From contig CAMLGR010000012.1 of NCBI GenBank assembly GCA_946479615.1, positions 1 to 49,243 on the forward strand: a stretch of 49,243 bases of DNA, given 5' to 3'. Numbering within the stretch: position 1 is the first letter of the stretch; each line of letters opens with the position of its first letter. This document shows, piece after piece, positions 10,501-16,151 of the stretch. Below the pieces are notes generated by a model, which did not search any database, was not told where the DNA came from, and saw only the letters and a program-made list of their open reading frames with translations. The DNA comes from an uncultured Bacteroidota bacterium (lineage in GTDB: Bacteria; Bacteroidota; Bacteroidia; Chitinophagales; Chitinophagaceae). The position numbers were made by a program, and so were the translations under genes.

Positions 10501-10705
10501 GTTTACATTACAGATCGAAAGCAATGACAGCAAGACACCATTGTCTATCCGGATCACGGATGTATCAGGAAGATCGGTCAGCCTGCATACAGGCATAGCG
10601 CCGAATACTACGGTGAAGACAGGACTGGAATTAAAAAATGGCGTTTACTTTGCAGAGGTAATGCAGGGTAAGGAAAAGAAAGTAGTGAAATTGATGAAGC
10701 TGTAA
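4565..10705 (+). CDS. Giant T9SS-exported multidomain protein with endonuclease/exonuclease/phosphatase domain
   Basis: A 2046-residue secreted mosaic. It opens with a signal peptide (MRKIYLLLFFVLTYCGLSAQ). Approximate order: jelly-roll-like region 30-220; two Calx-beta domains (226-344 and 347-457) that share the start SVAAGTNAAEPATNGSFTI; beta-sandwich 460-665; Ig-like Big_5 domain 670-778; choice-of-anchor-J-like domain 780-945; another Ig-like segment 955-1060; endonuclease/exonuclease/phosphatase (EEP) domain 1067-1355; three HYR repeats 1357-1605; Ig-like domain; a beta-helical region 1700-1940; C-terminal T9SS type A sorting domain from about 1965 (KASPNPSQDEFTL to the end). The EEP catalytic motifs look complete: NWNLEWF, GLVEVVDE, LVHAKAN, GDFNDDF, DVIDHVVIS and TTDHYP. 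Likely an extracellular or surface nuclease or phosphoesterase; the true substrate is unknown. Confidence 0.88.
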   Translation: MRKIYLLLFFVLTYCGLSAQTPVPMSSQPGLTYTENFADVANWTNGFASGTGANRFAPVAVNATGTIPDGVRITTATATFATGSGGGVQKGTQSIVLLSTGATDNTSSDAIDFLMDFTGVNAGTLSFDWASVNNSTGDRKGSLRVYYSTDGTSFTELTAAQVLNFTNNTLTSGSITTVALPAAFNNSATARLRFYYNNGTGGTAGSRPKISIDNLTVTATGSGGGNTVSVAAGTNAAEPATNGSFTIDFSTPTSTSADIDFSFTGTADFGTDYTVSYSTGTTASVTSSGTLTVPAGTSSVTVTITPVDDASVESGETIALALSSPTGGYTVGTGSANITLADDDIPPSASVAAGTNAAEPATNGSFTITLSAPAPVGGVTVTYTLGGTAALNTDYSDPQSGTIIIPEGSNSGIITLNVIDDIAFEPTETISINLDAASNGYVIGTAGASINLTNDDASPGILLSNTYSQDFNTLANTGTNITWTDNFTINGWYASRVVYNSGNGGSNAGALYSFGANASADRALGSVGSGSTGTVYYGARFKNTTGGAITSLKITYTGEQWRNGGVAAVQTVNFAYQSGTSVTSLTAGTWTNVTNLNYSSLVGTTTAAALDGNAIGTNAAVVSYTITGLSIPDGEEIMIRWEDVDHSGSDHGLGIDDFTIEANPADLTAPVIASLSPANGTTDVSTNVAATITFDETVQKGTGNIVVRKTSDNSVFQSFDVTSAAVTLSTTSATVNLAGLAAGTDYYIEIDNGAFKDISGNDFAGISGTAVWAFTTGNSFYAANFNTCASALTDGFTQYSETGGVVWACTTFGRDPAAPSGAAPFPYGVQINGFAGGTNTPNVDWLISPSFDLTATTFPLLSFWSRTAFNGLPLQLKVSTDYVSGNPALATWTDINGKFPSQTSNIWTLSENINLAAFRQANVHFAFVYISTDDDGARWTLDDISVINSLVPPPPSLTVSTSDVQYTFVANGATADKTFTVTGNDLTDDITITSTGNFLVSKNGSSFSSSITYTTAEANNIPETVYVRFAPTAAGQNYTGTITVSTSDLSSVVNLVGTSIDPANTLEVVNWNLEWFGGIEDGFGPDDNEQQEQNVKTVLQNIGADVFGLVEVVDEARLAHIVSQMPGYSYVICNYGSHVNPNESNPGPLSAAQKEAFVYKTAMFSNVTTTPLLTAGVNTAADLSNPNYNYWSSGRYPFMMSADVTLNCVTKNIKFVLVHAKANTSPTNVSYDRRKSGADELHNLLNTTYPDDNIIILGDFNDDFDQSITAGFTTTSWDAFTTDAANFEPVTLPLSLAGKKSTVTYNDVIDHVVISNELEPYYMAGTANILNDVAGLVSNYGKTTTDHYPAFTRYKFEQPAAPVITCPGDIVKSNDAGVCGATVEYAVTYSVGCGAGTLIQRAGLPSGSVFPTGTTTNTYVVLDAAGDSATCSFNVTVNDTENPVITCPGNITAACGAVVTYAVSFADNCPGATIQQTAGQPSGTVFPSGVTTNTYVVTDASGHTATCSFTVTVSDAQPPVINCPVNISVSTAAGTCGAVVNYNISATDACSTVSLQQTAGLPSGVVFPGGTTTNTFVATDGNGNTSTCSFTVTVTDHEAPTFTRPANKTISFTSGCAYNASPSVTGDVTNEHDNCSTGLQATYTDQTTSCGNTVTITRTWKLSDSKGNQAPNQVQVITVTDNNTPYVVYAVKSAEFGEYNTINGAVGVSASNGEARFKKGTVLLSPNFVKARNIEVKSGATVQNRISVPANDGPNPVFYIFTGSTNNLSNRTISSSTSVPVSANYKNLTIRKNVSVTITGTLYGDIEIEEGAQVTFAPAGGILNVEKLKVDGKKNVNTRLFFSNCTSVRVKEKVSFDQNIQVNTGGPKLTFYLGDNNSDEEKFVVKGGANTITANVYIPNGKLKVDGDNNGITVMNGWFISEKVVSEGKNIVWNNNNCTAPPAVTSYAATNTEKGIMVSEQPLAGRLSVKASPNPSQDEFTLQIESNDSKTPLSIRITDVSGRSVSLHTGIAPNTTVKTGLELKNGVYFAEVMQGKEKKVVKLMKL

Positions 10706-10715
10706 AATGTCTGAA

Positions 10716-10818
10716 CCATGATTTATGGGATTATCAGGATTATCAGGATTTTCAGGAGCAAGGAATTATGAATGGTGTTCTTAATTCCTGAAAATCCTGA
10801 TAATCCCATAAATCATGG
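10716..10818. repeat. Extragenic palindrome made of TTATCAGGA units; bidirectional terminator
   Basis: This sits between two convergent genes. The left arm (10716-10757) runs from CCATGATTTATGGGATTATC through two adjacent copies of the 9-mer TTATCAGGA and then TTTTCAGGA. The right arm (10786-10818) is its reverse complement but lacks one 9-mer copy, leaving a 9-base bulge. An inner stem AGGAATT/AATTCCT (10761-10767 and 10783-10789) overlaps. A transcript from either side could fold into a long hairpin. The unit structure suggests a dispersed repeat family rather than a simple terminator. Confidence 0.6.
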
Positions 10819-10824
10819 GTTAGA

Positions 10825-11526
10825 TTATTTCTTTCCAAACCATTTATGCTGATGAGCCATGATGATGATCTGGGCCTTCGACTGCACATGCAGTTTATCA
10901 TATACATTGGCAATATGTTTCCGTACGGTAAGTATGCTGATATGAAGTTCTCCTGCGATGCGTTTGGCATCCCAGCCATTGACAAGGTATTTTAATATTT
11001 CTTCTTCACGGTCGCTGATAGAATCGGGGATAGGTGATCCTTCTGTTTTTTGATGAGTGTTTCCGCCATTGCTGTTACTTAATAGTTGCAGCGCTTTACG
11101 TGCGATCGCAGGGCTCATGGGAGCGCCGCCAAACTCCAGTACATTCACGATCGCTTCCTGGAGAAAAGAAGCCGATTCATGTTTTAATAAATATCCTGAA
11201 GCGCCGGCACGGATCGCTTCAAATATCTTTTCATCATCATCAAAAACAGTGAGTACAATAAAGTGTATGCCAGGATAGATCGATTTGGCCAGGGCTATGG
11301 TTTGAATGCCATCCATTTCCGGCATTTCAATATCCATAAAAATGATCTTGGGAAGCGACCCTTCAGGAACACCTTTTAATTCAGCAAGGCATTCATTCCC
11401 GTTCTTCGCGATAAATAATATGCGATACCCGTTTAACTGGTTGATCTTTTGCAGGAACGTGTTGCGGTTGACGGGATTGTCTTCCGTGAGTGCAATGTTT
11501 ATCAGGGGTTGGGTCATAAACTGCAA
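10825..11526 (-). CDS. NarL/LuxR-family response regulator
   Basis: Two-component transcription regulator of 233 residues. The receiver domain has acidic residues TED near 14-16, the phospho-acceptor D65 in FMDIEMPEMDG, T93 and K115 in LLKHE. A LuxR-type helix-turn-helix covers about residues 170-225 (ISDREEEILKYLVNG, then AGELHISILTVRKHIANVY). It lies 30 bases downstream of the kinase gene on the same strand, so the two are probably co-transcribed partners. An alternative start at Met4 (11517) is equally possible. Targets are unknown. Its 3' end faces the giant T9SS gene across a palindromic repeat. Confidence 0.92.
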   Translation of the reverse strand: MQFMTQPLINIALTEDNPVNRNTFLQKINQLNGYRILFIAKNGNECLAELKGVPEGSLPKIIFMDIEMPEMDGIQTIALAKSIYPGIHFIVLTVFDDDEKIFEAIRAGASGYLLKHESASFLQEAIVNVLEFGGAPMSPAIARKALQLLSNSNGGNTHQKTEGSPIPDSISDREEEILKYLVNGWDAKRIAGELHISILTVRKHIANVYDKLHVQSKAQIIIMAHQHKWFGKK

Positions 11527-11556
11527 AGTCTTGAATACGCTGATGTTTAAAAATAA

Positions 11557-13476
11557 TCAATTTGTAGTAGGCTGAATGATTACCTGCACACCCTTCTGCT
11601 CTTCACTGTTCCAGTGGATCTGCCACCCGGCTTCGTGGGCGCGTGTTTTCATATTCTGAATGCCATTTCCATAGGAGGATTCATTAGCAGGTTGCCAGCC
11701 CTTTCCATCATCTTCAATGACGATCTGCCAATCTGCATGGGCTTCTACCCGGACGATGATCTTTTTACATTGACTATGCTTCAATGCATTGGTGATCGCT
11801 TCCTGGCTGATGCGGAATAAATGAAATGCGTGTGAAGGTGATAACAGATGATCATAACTGATATCTTCCAGTACATCGATCGTTACACGCGGATAACTGG
11901 GTTGAATACGCTGAATAAAAACTTTGATCCGGTCGCTGATCGCTGTAAGCGATAAGCTGTCTTTTTTAAGGGCCCAGATCGTATCTCCCAATTGCGAAAC
12001 GATCGCCTGTGAATTCCGTCGTAATTCCTGCAAAGGCGCTACTGTCAGTTCATGAATAGGATGCAGGGAAATATGATCGAGATTGGAGACCATGGAAGCG
12101 GCATAGGCGCCCAGGTTATCATGGAGATCGGCTGCAATACGTTTTCGTTCCTGTTCTTCTGCATCGCTGATAGCTTTTGCCGCAATCTTTTTTTCATCTT
12201 CTATAGCCCGGGAAATTTTTATTTGTTGTTTGCGGTGATAATTTTTAAAGGCCAGCCAGGTAATAATAGCAGCCATGATCCCGAAAATGGCGGAACCATA
12301 CAGCAGGTAATTTCTTTTATCGATACTTAATTTTTGTTCGATGATCTGTTTTTCTTTCTTGGCAGCTTCGGAAGTAGCTTTCAGCTCGGCCAGTTGTTTG
12401 GAAGAATTGATATTGTTAAATGAATCCTTCAATGCAATAACATGCTCGAGGGTTTCGCCATATAATTTATTATTGCCGGCTGCCTTATAATTTTCGGCAA
12501 GGGCGCTGTATACCATCAGTAATTGCGAAGCAAGACCTTCCTGCTTAACGATCTCGATGCCTTTCAGGCATAATTCAATCCCTTTTTCCGGTTGTTTATT
12601 GGCTGCATAATAACTGGCGAGGTTACTCATGTCGTAAACAATGAAATAGGGATCGTTCAACTGTTTTCTTAATTCTACTACTTCATGCAGGGGTTGTTCT
12701 GCCAGTTGTGGTTGTCCTGCATCGATAAATATTTTTGCCTGCATACTAAGTGCGGTGGCCAGGAAAAAATAATTTTCATTGTCTCTGGCATTGCTGATAG
12801 CGATCTCTATATAATGCCTGGCGGAATCCGGCTGATGCAATGAATTGTATACAGAAGCAATATTGCTGTATAAGGCGCCATAGTTAGCATAAAATTTTTT
12901 ATTGGACGAAGTATGCAGGGCATTGTACAGCCATTGCAATGCTTCATGGTATTGACCCATTTCCATCTGTACCCAGCCAATGCCGGTCTTTGCCTGGATT
13001 TGTATCAGAGTATCTTTTAATGATTCTGCTTTCTCCACTACTTCGCTGAGTTGTGTCAGCGATTGGGTATACTGGCCTCCCCGGTCGAGCAACTTCGCTT
13101 TGAAAAAAATATAACTGAGATAAAGCGAAGCATCTTTCCTGCTGTTCCGGTATTCATCAACCAATGCATTGGTGATTGCAAGGGCACTGTCAACAAAGTT
13201 TTTCCGGATATAATAGTATGCCTGTGAAATACTGAACTTCTCTTGATTTTTTTTATCGGTATAACGTGTCAGTATCGGTTCTGCGATATGAAGATAGATG
13301 AGCAATGAATCGGGATTCAGGTCCTGTTGCGCCAGCAGGTAAATCGCATCAAGCCGTTCCTGGTCGTTGAGGGCGGTATGTATTTTTTTTCGCAGGCTAT
13401 CGATTACCCGCGTTTGTGCATGGGCGGCAATGAAGCCGGCAGTCAATAATAAAAGTAGTAAAATGCGTGGTCTCAT
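11557..13476 (-). CDS. Tetratricopeptide-repeat sensor histidine kinase (HisKA_3)
   Basis: A membrane sensor kinase that should phosphorylate the adjacent response regulator. From ATG 13476 the protein is 639 residues and starts with a clean signal peptide (MRPRILLLLLLTAGFIAAHAQ); an in-frame ATG at 13494 would only add six residues before it, so I prefer 13476. A periplasmic helical region with TPR-like repeats covers about 25-375. A transmembrane helix follows near 393-415 (LLYGSAIFGIMAAIITWLAF). The dimerisation and phospho-acceptor motif is IAADLHDNLGAYAAS, with His near residue 452. The HATPase_c domain has N-box ISQEAITNALKHS, G1 IEDDGKGW and GNGIQNMKTRA. The family commonly senses through protein-protein contacts of the TPR part; the signal here is unknown. 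Confidence 0.9.
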   Translation of the reverse strand: MRPRILLLLLLTAGFIAAHAQTRVIDSLRKKIHTALNDQERLDAIYLLAQQDLNPDSLLIYLHIAEPILTRYTDKKNQEKFSISQAYYYIRKNFVDSALAITNALVDEYRNSRKDASLYLSYIFFKAKLLDRGGQYTQSLTQLSEVVEKAESLKDTLIQIQAKTGIGWVQMEMGQYHEALQWLYNALHTSSNKKFYANYGALYSNIASVYNSLHQPDSARHYIEIAISNARDNENYFFLATALSMQAKIFIDAGQPQLAEQPLHEVVELRKQLNDPYFIVYDMSNLASYYAANKQPEKGIELCLKGIEIVKQEGLASQLLMVYSALAENYKAAGNNKLYGETLEHVIALKDSFNNINSSKQLAELKATSEAAKKEKQIIEQKLSIDKRNYLLYGSAIFGIMAAIITWLAFKNYHRKQQIKISRAIEDEKKIAAKAISDAEEQERKRIAADLHDNLGAYAASMVSNLDHISLHPIHELTVAPLQELRRNSQAIVSQLGDTIWALKKDSLSLTAISDRIKVFIQRIQPSYPRVTIDVLEDISYDHLLSPSHAFHLFRISQEAITNALKHSQCKKIIVRVEAHADWQIVIEDDGKGWQPANESSYGNGIQNMKTRAHEAGWQIHWNSEEQKGVQVIIQPTTN

Positions 13477-13716
13477 AACACAATCTCGTAGCATTAAAAA
13501 TATCTATTATAAACCTGACAGGCAAGGAAAACGCGGCGACTACTACAAATTGAGTATAGGCCTGTTCCCGTTTTTAATGAATTTTTGAATCCTTATCTCC
13601 AATGCCTCCGAAGCGATCCTGTTTCAACATTATAAATAAATCATTCAACATATTGAAGCGATAAACCAGGTAGTGTTTTCTCCGTGTTTTTAATTCGTCT
13701 TCATGCTCAAGACCTA

Positions 13717-13747
13717 ACCCCCTGGTTTTTTAACCGGGGGTCTTTTT
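13717..13747 (+). terminator. Intrinsic terminator on the plus strand with no upstream gene
   Basis: The stem ACCCCC (13717-13722) pairs with GGGGGT (13736-13741), and an inner GGTT/AACC stem encloses a TTTT loop. It is followed by TCTTTTTG, a good U-tract on the plus strand only. The nearest gene on the left (the kinase) is transcribed away from it. It may therefore end a small RNA or a lost gene. Confidence 0.6.
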
Positions 13748-13759
13748 GTATGTATAAGA

Positions 13760-13890
13760 AATCCCTATGTGAACCCTATGTTCCTATGTGCCTATGTGGT
13801 GAGATTACGCAGGTCTGTTACAGTACACTATCAGGATGGCGTAAGTTTTACCACATAGGCACATAGGAACATAGGTTTCACATAGGGATT
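13760..13890. repeat. Large inverted repeat with 41-bp arms built of CCTATGTG units
   Basis: The left arm at 13760-13800 and the right arm at 13850-13890 are reverse complements over 41 bases with a single mismatch, which would be a G-U pair in one RNA strand. The 49-base loop (13801-13849) is not repetitive. Each arm holds several copies of a 7-8-base unit (CCTATGTG and variants such as CCCTATGT). There is no T-tract after it, so it is not an ordinary terminator. It resembles a small non-coding mobile or extragenic palindromic element. Confidence 0.75.
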
Positions 13891-14003
13891 CATGTATATA
13901 AACTAATCTAAATTTATTTAAGTAGTTGATAATCAGTTTTTAATATTTTTGATAGCTTCCTGAAAATCAGCTTTCTTTGCTTTCACTTCTCGTGTTATTC
14001 CCC

Positions 14004-14105
14004 TATCTTTGCCGCCCCAAATCTGTGTTCGCAGATTCTTTGCCTGGTCAAACGGGCAATGTCCAATGGGAGAAATCGAATTTTTAAACAAATAAAAAGA
14101 GGTAA
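14004..14105 (+). promoter_or_regulatory. Promoter and structured leader of the rpsF operon
   Basis: A -7 box TATCTTTG lies at 14004-14011, so transcription should start near 14015 and give a leader of about 90 bases. A TTTG at 13976-13979 is 24 bases upstream, somewhat far for a -33 element. The leader can form the hairpin AATCTG/CAGATT with loop TGTTCG (14020-14037) and a second stem TTGCC/GGCAA (14040-14059), with a CCGCCCC run ahead. Autoregulatory leaders bound by S6:S18 are known upstream of rpsF in many bacteria; this is a candidate for that class, not a proven match. Confidence 0.45.
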
Positions 14106-14462
14106 ATGAACAATTATGAATTGATGGTGATTTTTACCCCTGTTCTCAGCGATGAGGATTTCAAAGCTGAGCAGAAAAAATTTGCTGCCCTCGTTAAAGA
14201 TAACGGTGGTTCTGTGGTAGCAGAGAATGCATGGGGATTAAAATCACTGGCGTATCCGATCCAGAAAAAAACGACTGGTTTGTATTGGGTCATGGAATTT
14301 ACTGCGCCATCCGACTTCAATGAGAAGCTGAAGATTCAGCTTCTGCGTGACGAGAGTGTACTCCGTCACCTGTGCACTAAACTCGATAAATACGCCGTCG
14401 AGTATAATGCGAAAAAGAGAAGTGGTGTAAAAACAGGAACTGAAAAAGTAGTGGAGGCTTAA
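14106..14462 (+). CDS. rpsF: 30S ribosomal protein S6
   Basis: A 118-residue primary ribosomal protein that binds 16S rRNA together with S18 in the platform of the small subunit. The N-terminus [19 protein letters not shown] and the [21 protein letters not shown] segment are diagnostic. It is preceded by AAAGAGG a few bases before the ATG, one of the few clear ribosome sites here. It is first in an operon with rpsR (five bases downstream) and rplI, the conserved order in bacteria. Expression probably depends on the structured leader. Confidence 0.97.
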   Translation: MNNYELMVIFTPVLSDEDFKAEQKKFAALVKDNGGSVVAENAWGLKSLAYPIQKKTTGLYWVMEFTAPSDFNEKLKIQLLRDESVLRHLCTKLDKYAVEYNAKKRSGVKTGTEKVVEA

Positions 14463-14467
14463 TCATC

Positions 14468-14731
14468 ATGGCAAAAAATGAAATAAAATACCTGACCGCT
14501 ATTAAAAGCGATAAGCGCATTAAGAAATTCTGCCGCTTTAAAAAATATCACATCCGTTATATCGATTACAAGGATGTTGAGTTCCTGAAAAAATTCCTGA
14601 ACGAGCAGGGTAAATTATTACCACGCCGTCTTAGCGGAAACAGCCTGAAATACCAGCGCAAGGTTTCTGATGCGGTAAAGAAAGCCCGCCAGATGGCATT
14701 ATTGCCTTACGTAACTGATCTTTTAAAATAG
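14468..14731 (+). CDS. rpsR: 30S ribosomal protein S18
   Basis: An 87-residue ribosomal protein, partner of S6 in the central domain of the 30S subunit. The core [21 protein letters not shown] and the C-terminal [16 protein letters not shown] region match the family. Start ATG 14468 is five bases after the rpsF stop, so the two are translationally close. No zinc-finger Cys cluster is present; one Cys remains (KKFC). Confidence 0.97.
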   Translation: MAKNEIKYLTAIKSDKRIKKFCRFKKYHIRYIDYKDVEFLKKFLNEQGKLLPRRLSGNSLKYQRKVSDAVKKARQMALLPYVTDLLK

Positions 14732-14747
14732 AGGCACAATCCCTAAT

Positions 14748-14799
14748 CCTGGCTTCTTTACAGAAATTACCAGGAGACAGTGAAGCCTGTTATTCACTG
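14748..14799 (+). promoter_or_regulatory. Two hairpins between rpsR and rplI
   Basis: The 86-base gap holds CCTGG/CCAGG (14748-14752 and 14770-14774) with an inner TTCT/AGAA, and next to it CAGTGAA/TTCACTG (14778-14784 and 14793-14799). The second ends 18 bases before the rplI start. They could stabilise or separate the transcript, or control L9 translation. No T-tract follows, so a terminator is unlikely. Confidence 0.35.
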
Positions 14800-14817
14800 G
14801 GATAAAAATCAAGAACA

Positions 14818-15264
14818 ATGGAAGTTATTTTAATACAAGATGTAGATAACCTGGGAGCTGTTAATGATGTGGTGAAAGTAAAAAACGGGTATGCCCGTAA
14901 TTTCTTATTGCCCCGTCATCTCGCAGTAGAGAACAGTCCTGGTAATAAAAAACAACTCGAAGAGAGGCTGAAACAATTCCGCAAGAAAGAAGAAAAGATG
15001 CTGGCCGAAGTCAATAGCGTTATCGCTAAACTGAAAGAAGGTCCGTTGAAACTTGGTGCTAAAACAGGCACCAGCGGAAAAATCTTCGGTAGCGTTACAG
15101 CGTTACAGATCAGCCGTGCTATCCGTGAACAACGCGGATATGATATTGATCGCAGAAAGATCAGTATTGCTGATGAAGTGAAAGAACTGGGTACGTACAA
15201 AGCCAATATTGATTTTGGTAATGGACATTCTACCGAAGTTGAATTCACTGTAGAGGCTGAATAA
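14818..15264 (+). CDS. rplI: 50S ribosomal protein L9
   Basis: A 148-residue protein that binds 23S rRNA at the base of the L1 stalk. The N-terminal RNA-binding domain is recognisable from VDNLGAVNDVVKVKNGYARN followed by FLLPRHLA. A long charged helix (about residues 42-75) links to the C-terminal domain (GKIFGSVTALQISRAI). Length is normal. It is third in the rpsF-rpsR-rplI operon and is followed by a strong terminator at 15288. Confidence 0.97.
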   Translation: MEVILIQDVDNLGAVNDVVKVKNGYARNFLLPRHLAVENSPGNKKQLEERLKQFRKKEEKMLAEVNSVIAKLKEGPLKLGAKTGTSGKIFGSVTALQISRAIREQRGYDIDRRKISIADEVKELGTYKANIDFGNGHSTEVEFTVEAE

Positions 15265-15287
15265 TACTGCATTTTCCAAATTGCTGA

Positions 15288-15313
15288 AACCCCTCTCAGG
15301 AGGGGTTTTTTTT
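15288..15313 (+). terminator. Intrinsic terminator of the rpsF-rpsR-rplI operon
   Basis: A perfect 8-bp stem AACCCCTC/GAGGGGTT with a TCAG tetraloop is followed directly by a run of T residues. It begins 23 bases after the rplI stop codon. Confidence 0.9.
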
Positions 15314-15380
15314 ATGCAAAACCTGTGCTTTCTATTAATAACCAATGCGTTAGGGGATATGACAGGGGGCTGATAAATAA

Positions 15381-15416
15381 TTTGGTTATATGTCAAAAAA
15401 AAAACTCTATTTTCGT
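15381..15416 (+). promoter_or_regulatory. Probable promoter of the RRM protein gene
   Basis: TTTG at 15381-15384 and TATTTTCG at 15409-15416 resemble the -33 and -7 elements, with one mismatch in the -7 box and a spacer of 24 bases, longer than usual. It would leave an AT-rich leader of about 110 bases before the ATG at 15528, long enough for temperature- or protein-dependent control. Confidence 0.35.
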
Positions 15417-15527
15417 ATTGTTTTGGTGTTCTTTACAGTTTCACAAGTCCTGAACGATTCGGAAAACCGTTAAATGTTCATTGTACTGTTTACTGTTGAC
15501 ACTTATTTATTTTAAAAATCTCTCAAA

Positions 15528-15920
15528 ATGAACATTTACGTAGGAAACCTTAGTTGGAACCTGAAAGACCAGGACCTGTCCAACCTTTTCGCTTCACACG
15601 GCGAAGTTGTATCAGCAAAAATCGTTACAGACAAATTCACTAACCGCAGTAAAGGTTTTGGATTTGTTGAAATGGCCAACGACGACCAGGCACAAGCAGC
15701 TATCACTGCTTTAAATGGTTCTGAAGTTGATGGTCGTAACATCGTTGTCAACGAAAGTCGTCCGAAACCGGAAGGTGGCGGCGGCGGCGGCTTCAAGAAA
15801 AGAAGCTTCGGCGGCGGCGGTGGTGGCGGCTACAAGAAAGGTGGCGGCGGTGGCGGCTACAACAAAGGAAATGGTGGTGGCGGTTACCGTGATCGTGGTG
15901 GTTACAACAGCGATTATTAA
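15528..15920 (+). CDS. Glycine-rich RRM RNA-binding protein
   Basis: A 130-residue protein with one RNA recognition motif (residues 2-78): RNP2 is IYVGNL and RNP1 is KGFGFVEM. A Gly-rich basic tail follows (about 88-130), with blocks of 4-6 Gly separated by FKKRSF, YKK and YRDRGG. This is the architecture of small RNA-binding proteins of cyanobacteria and Bacteroidota, which are often cold-induced and thought to act as RNA chaperones or post-transcriptional regulators. It is a single-gene unit with its own promoter, a long leader and a terminator. Confidence 0.93.
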   Translation: MNIYVGNLSWNLKDQDLSNLFASHGEVVSAKIVTDKFTNRSKGFGFVEMANDDQAQAAITALNGSEVDGRNIVVNESRPKPEGGGGGGFKKRSFGGGGGGGYKKGGGGGGYNKGNGGGGYRDRGGYNSDY

Positions 15921-15944
15921 TCTTAACTGATAAAATCATTTTCA

Positions 15945-15972
15945 AAAGTCTGACTTATGTCAGACTTTTTTC
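15945..15972 (+). terminator. Intrinsic terminator after the RRM gene
   Basis: A perfect 10-bp stem AAAGTCTGAC/GTCAGACTTT with loop TTAT, followed by more T residues. It starts 24 bases past the stop codon. Confidence 0.9.
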
Positions 15973-16151
15973 GTTTGAACCCCTTCCCGGCCTGCCGGTA
16001 ATGGAAAGATTATTCCTGGACCGGACTATTTTACCGGCAACTTTTAACCCTGTTTACAACATAGCTGACAGAAGATACAAAATGGAATTCTAATCACATT
16101 CTAATGCATTGATCATCAAATGATAACAAGCATAAACTTTCAACTGGCCCG

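Larger units (their letters stand above)
13477..14003. other. Divergent intergenic region between the kinase and rpsF
   Basis: About 530 bases without a supportable protein gene. It contains the orphan plus-strand terminator (13717-13747) and the 41-bp-arm inverted repeat (13760-13890). The first 200 bases next to the kinase should hold its promoter, but I found no exact TAnnTTTG on the minus strand. The part from 13891 to 13970 is AT-rich and lies just ahead of the rpsF promoter. Confidence 0.6.

Noticed and set aside
13684..13866. 60-codon plus-strand ORF
   Set aside because: It runs through the orphan terminator and one arm of the large inverted repeat, so it is an accident of the repeat sequence.
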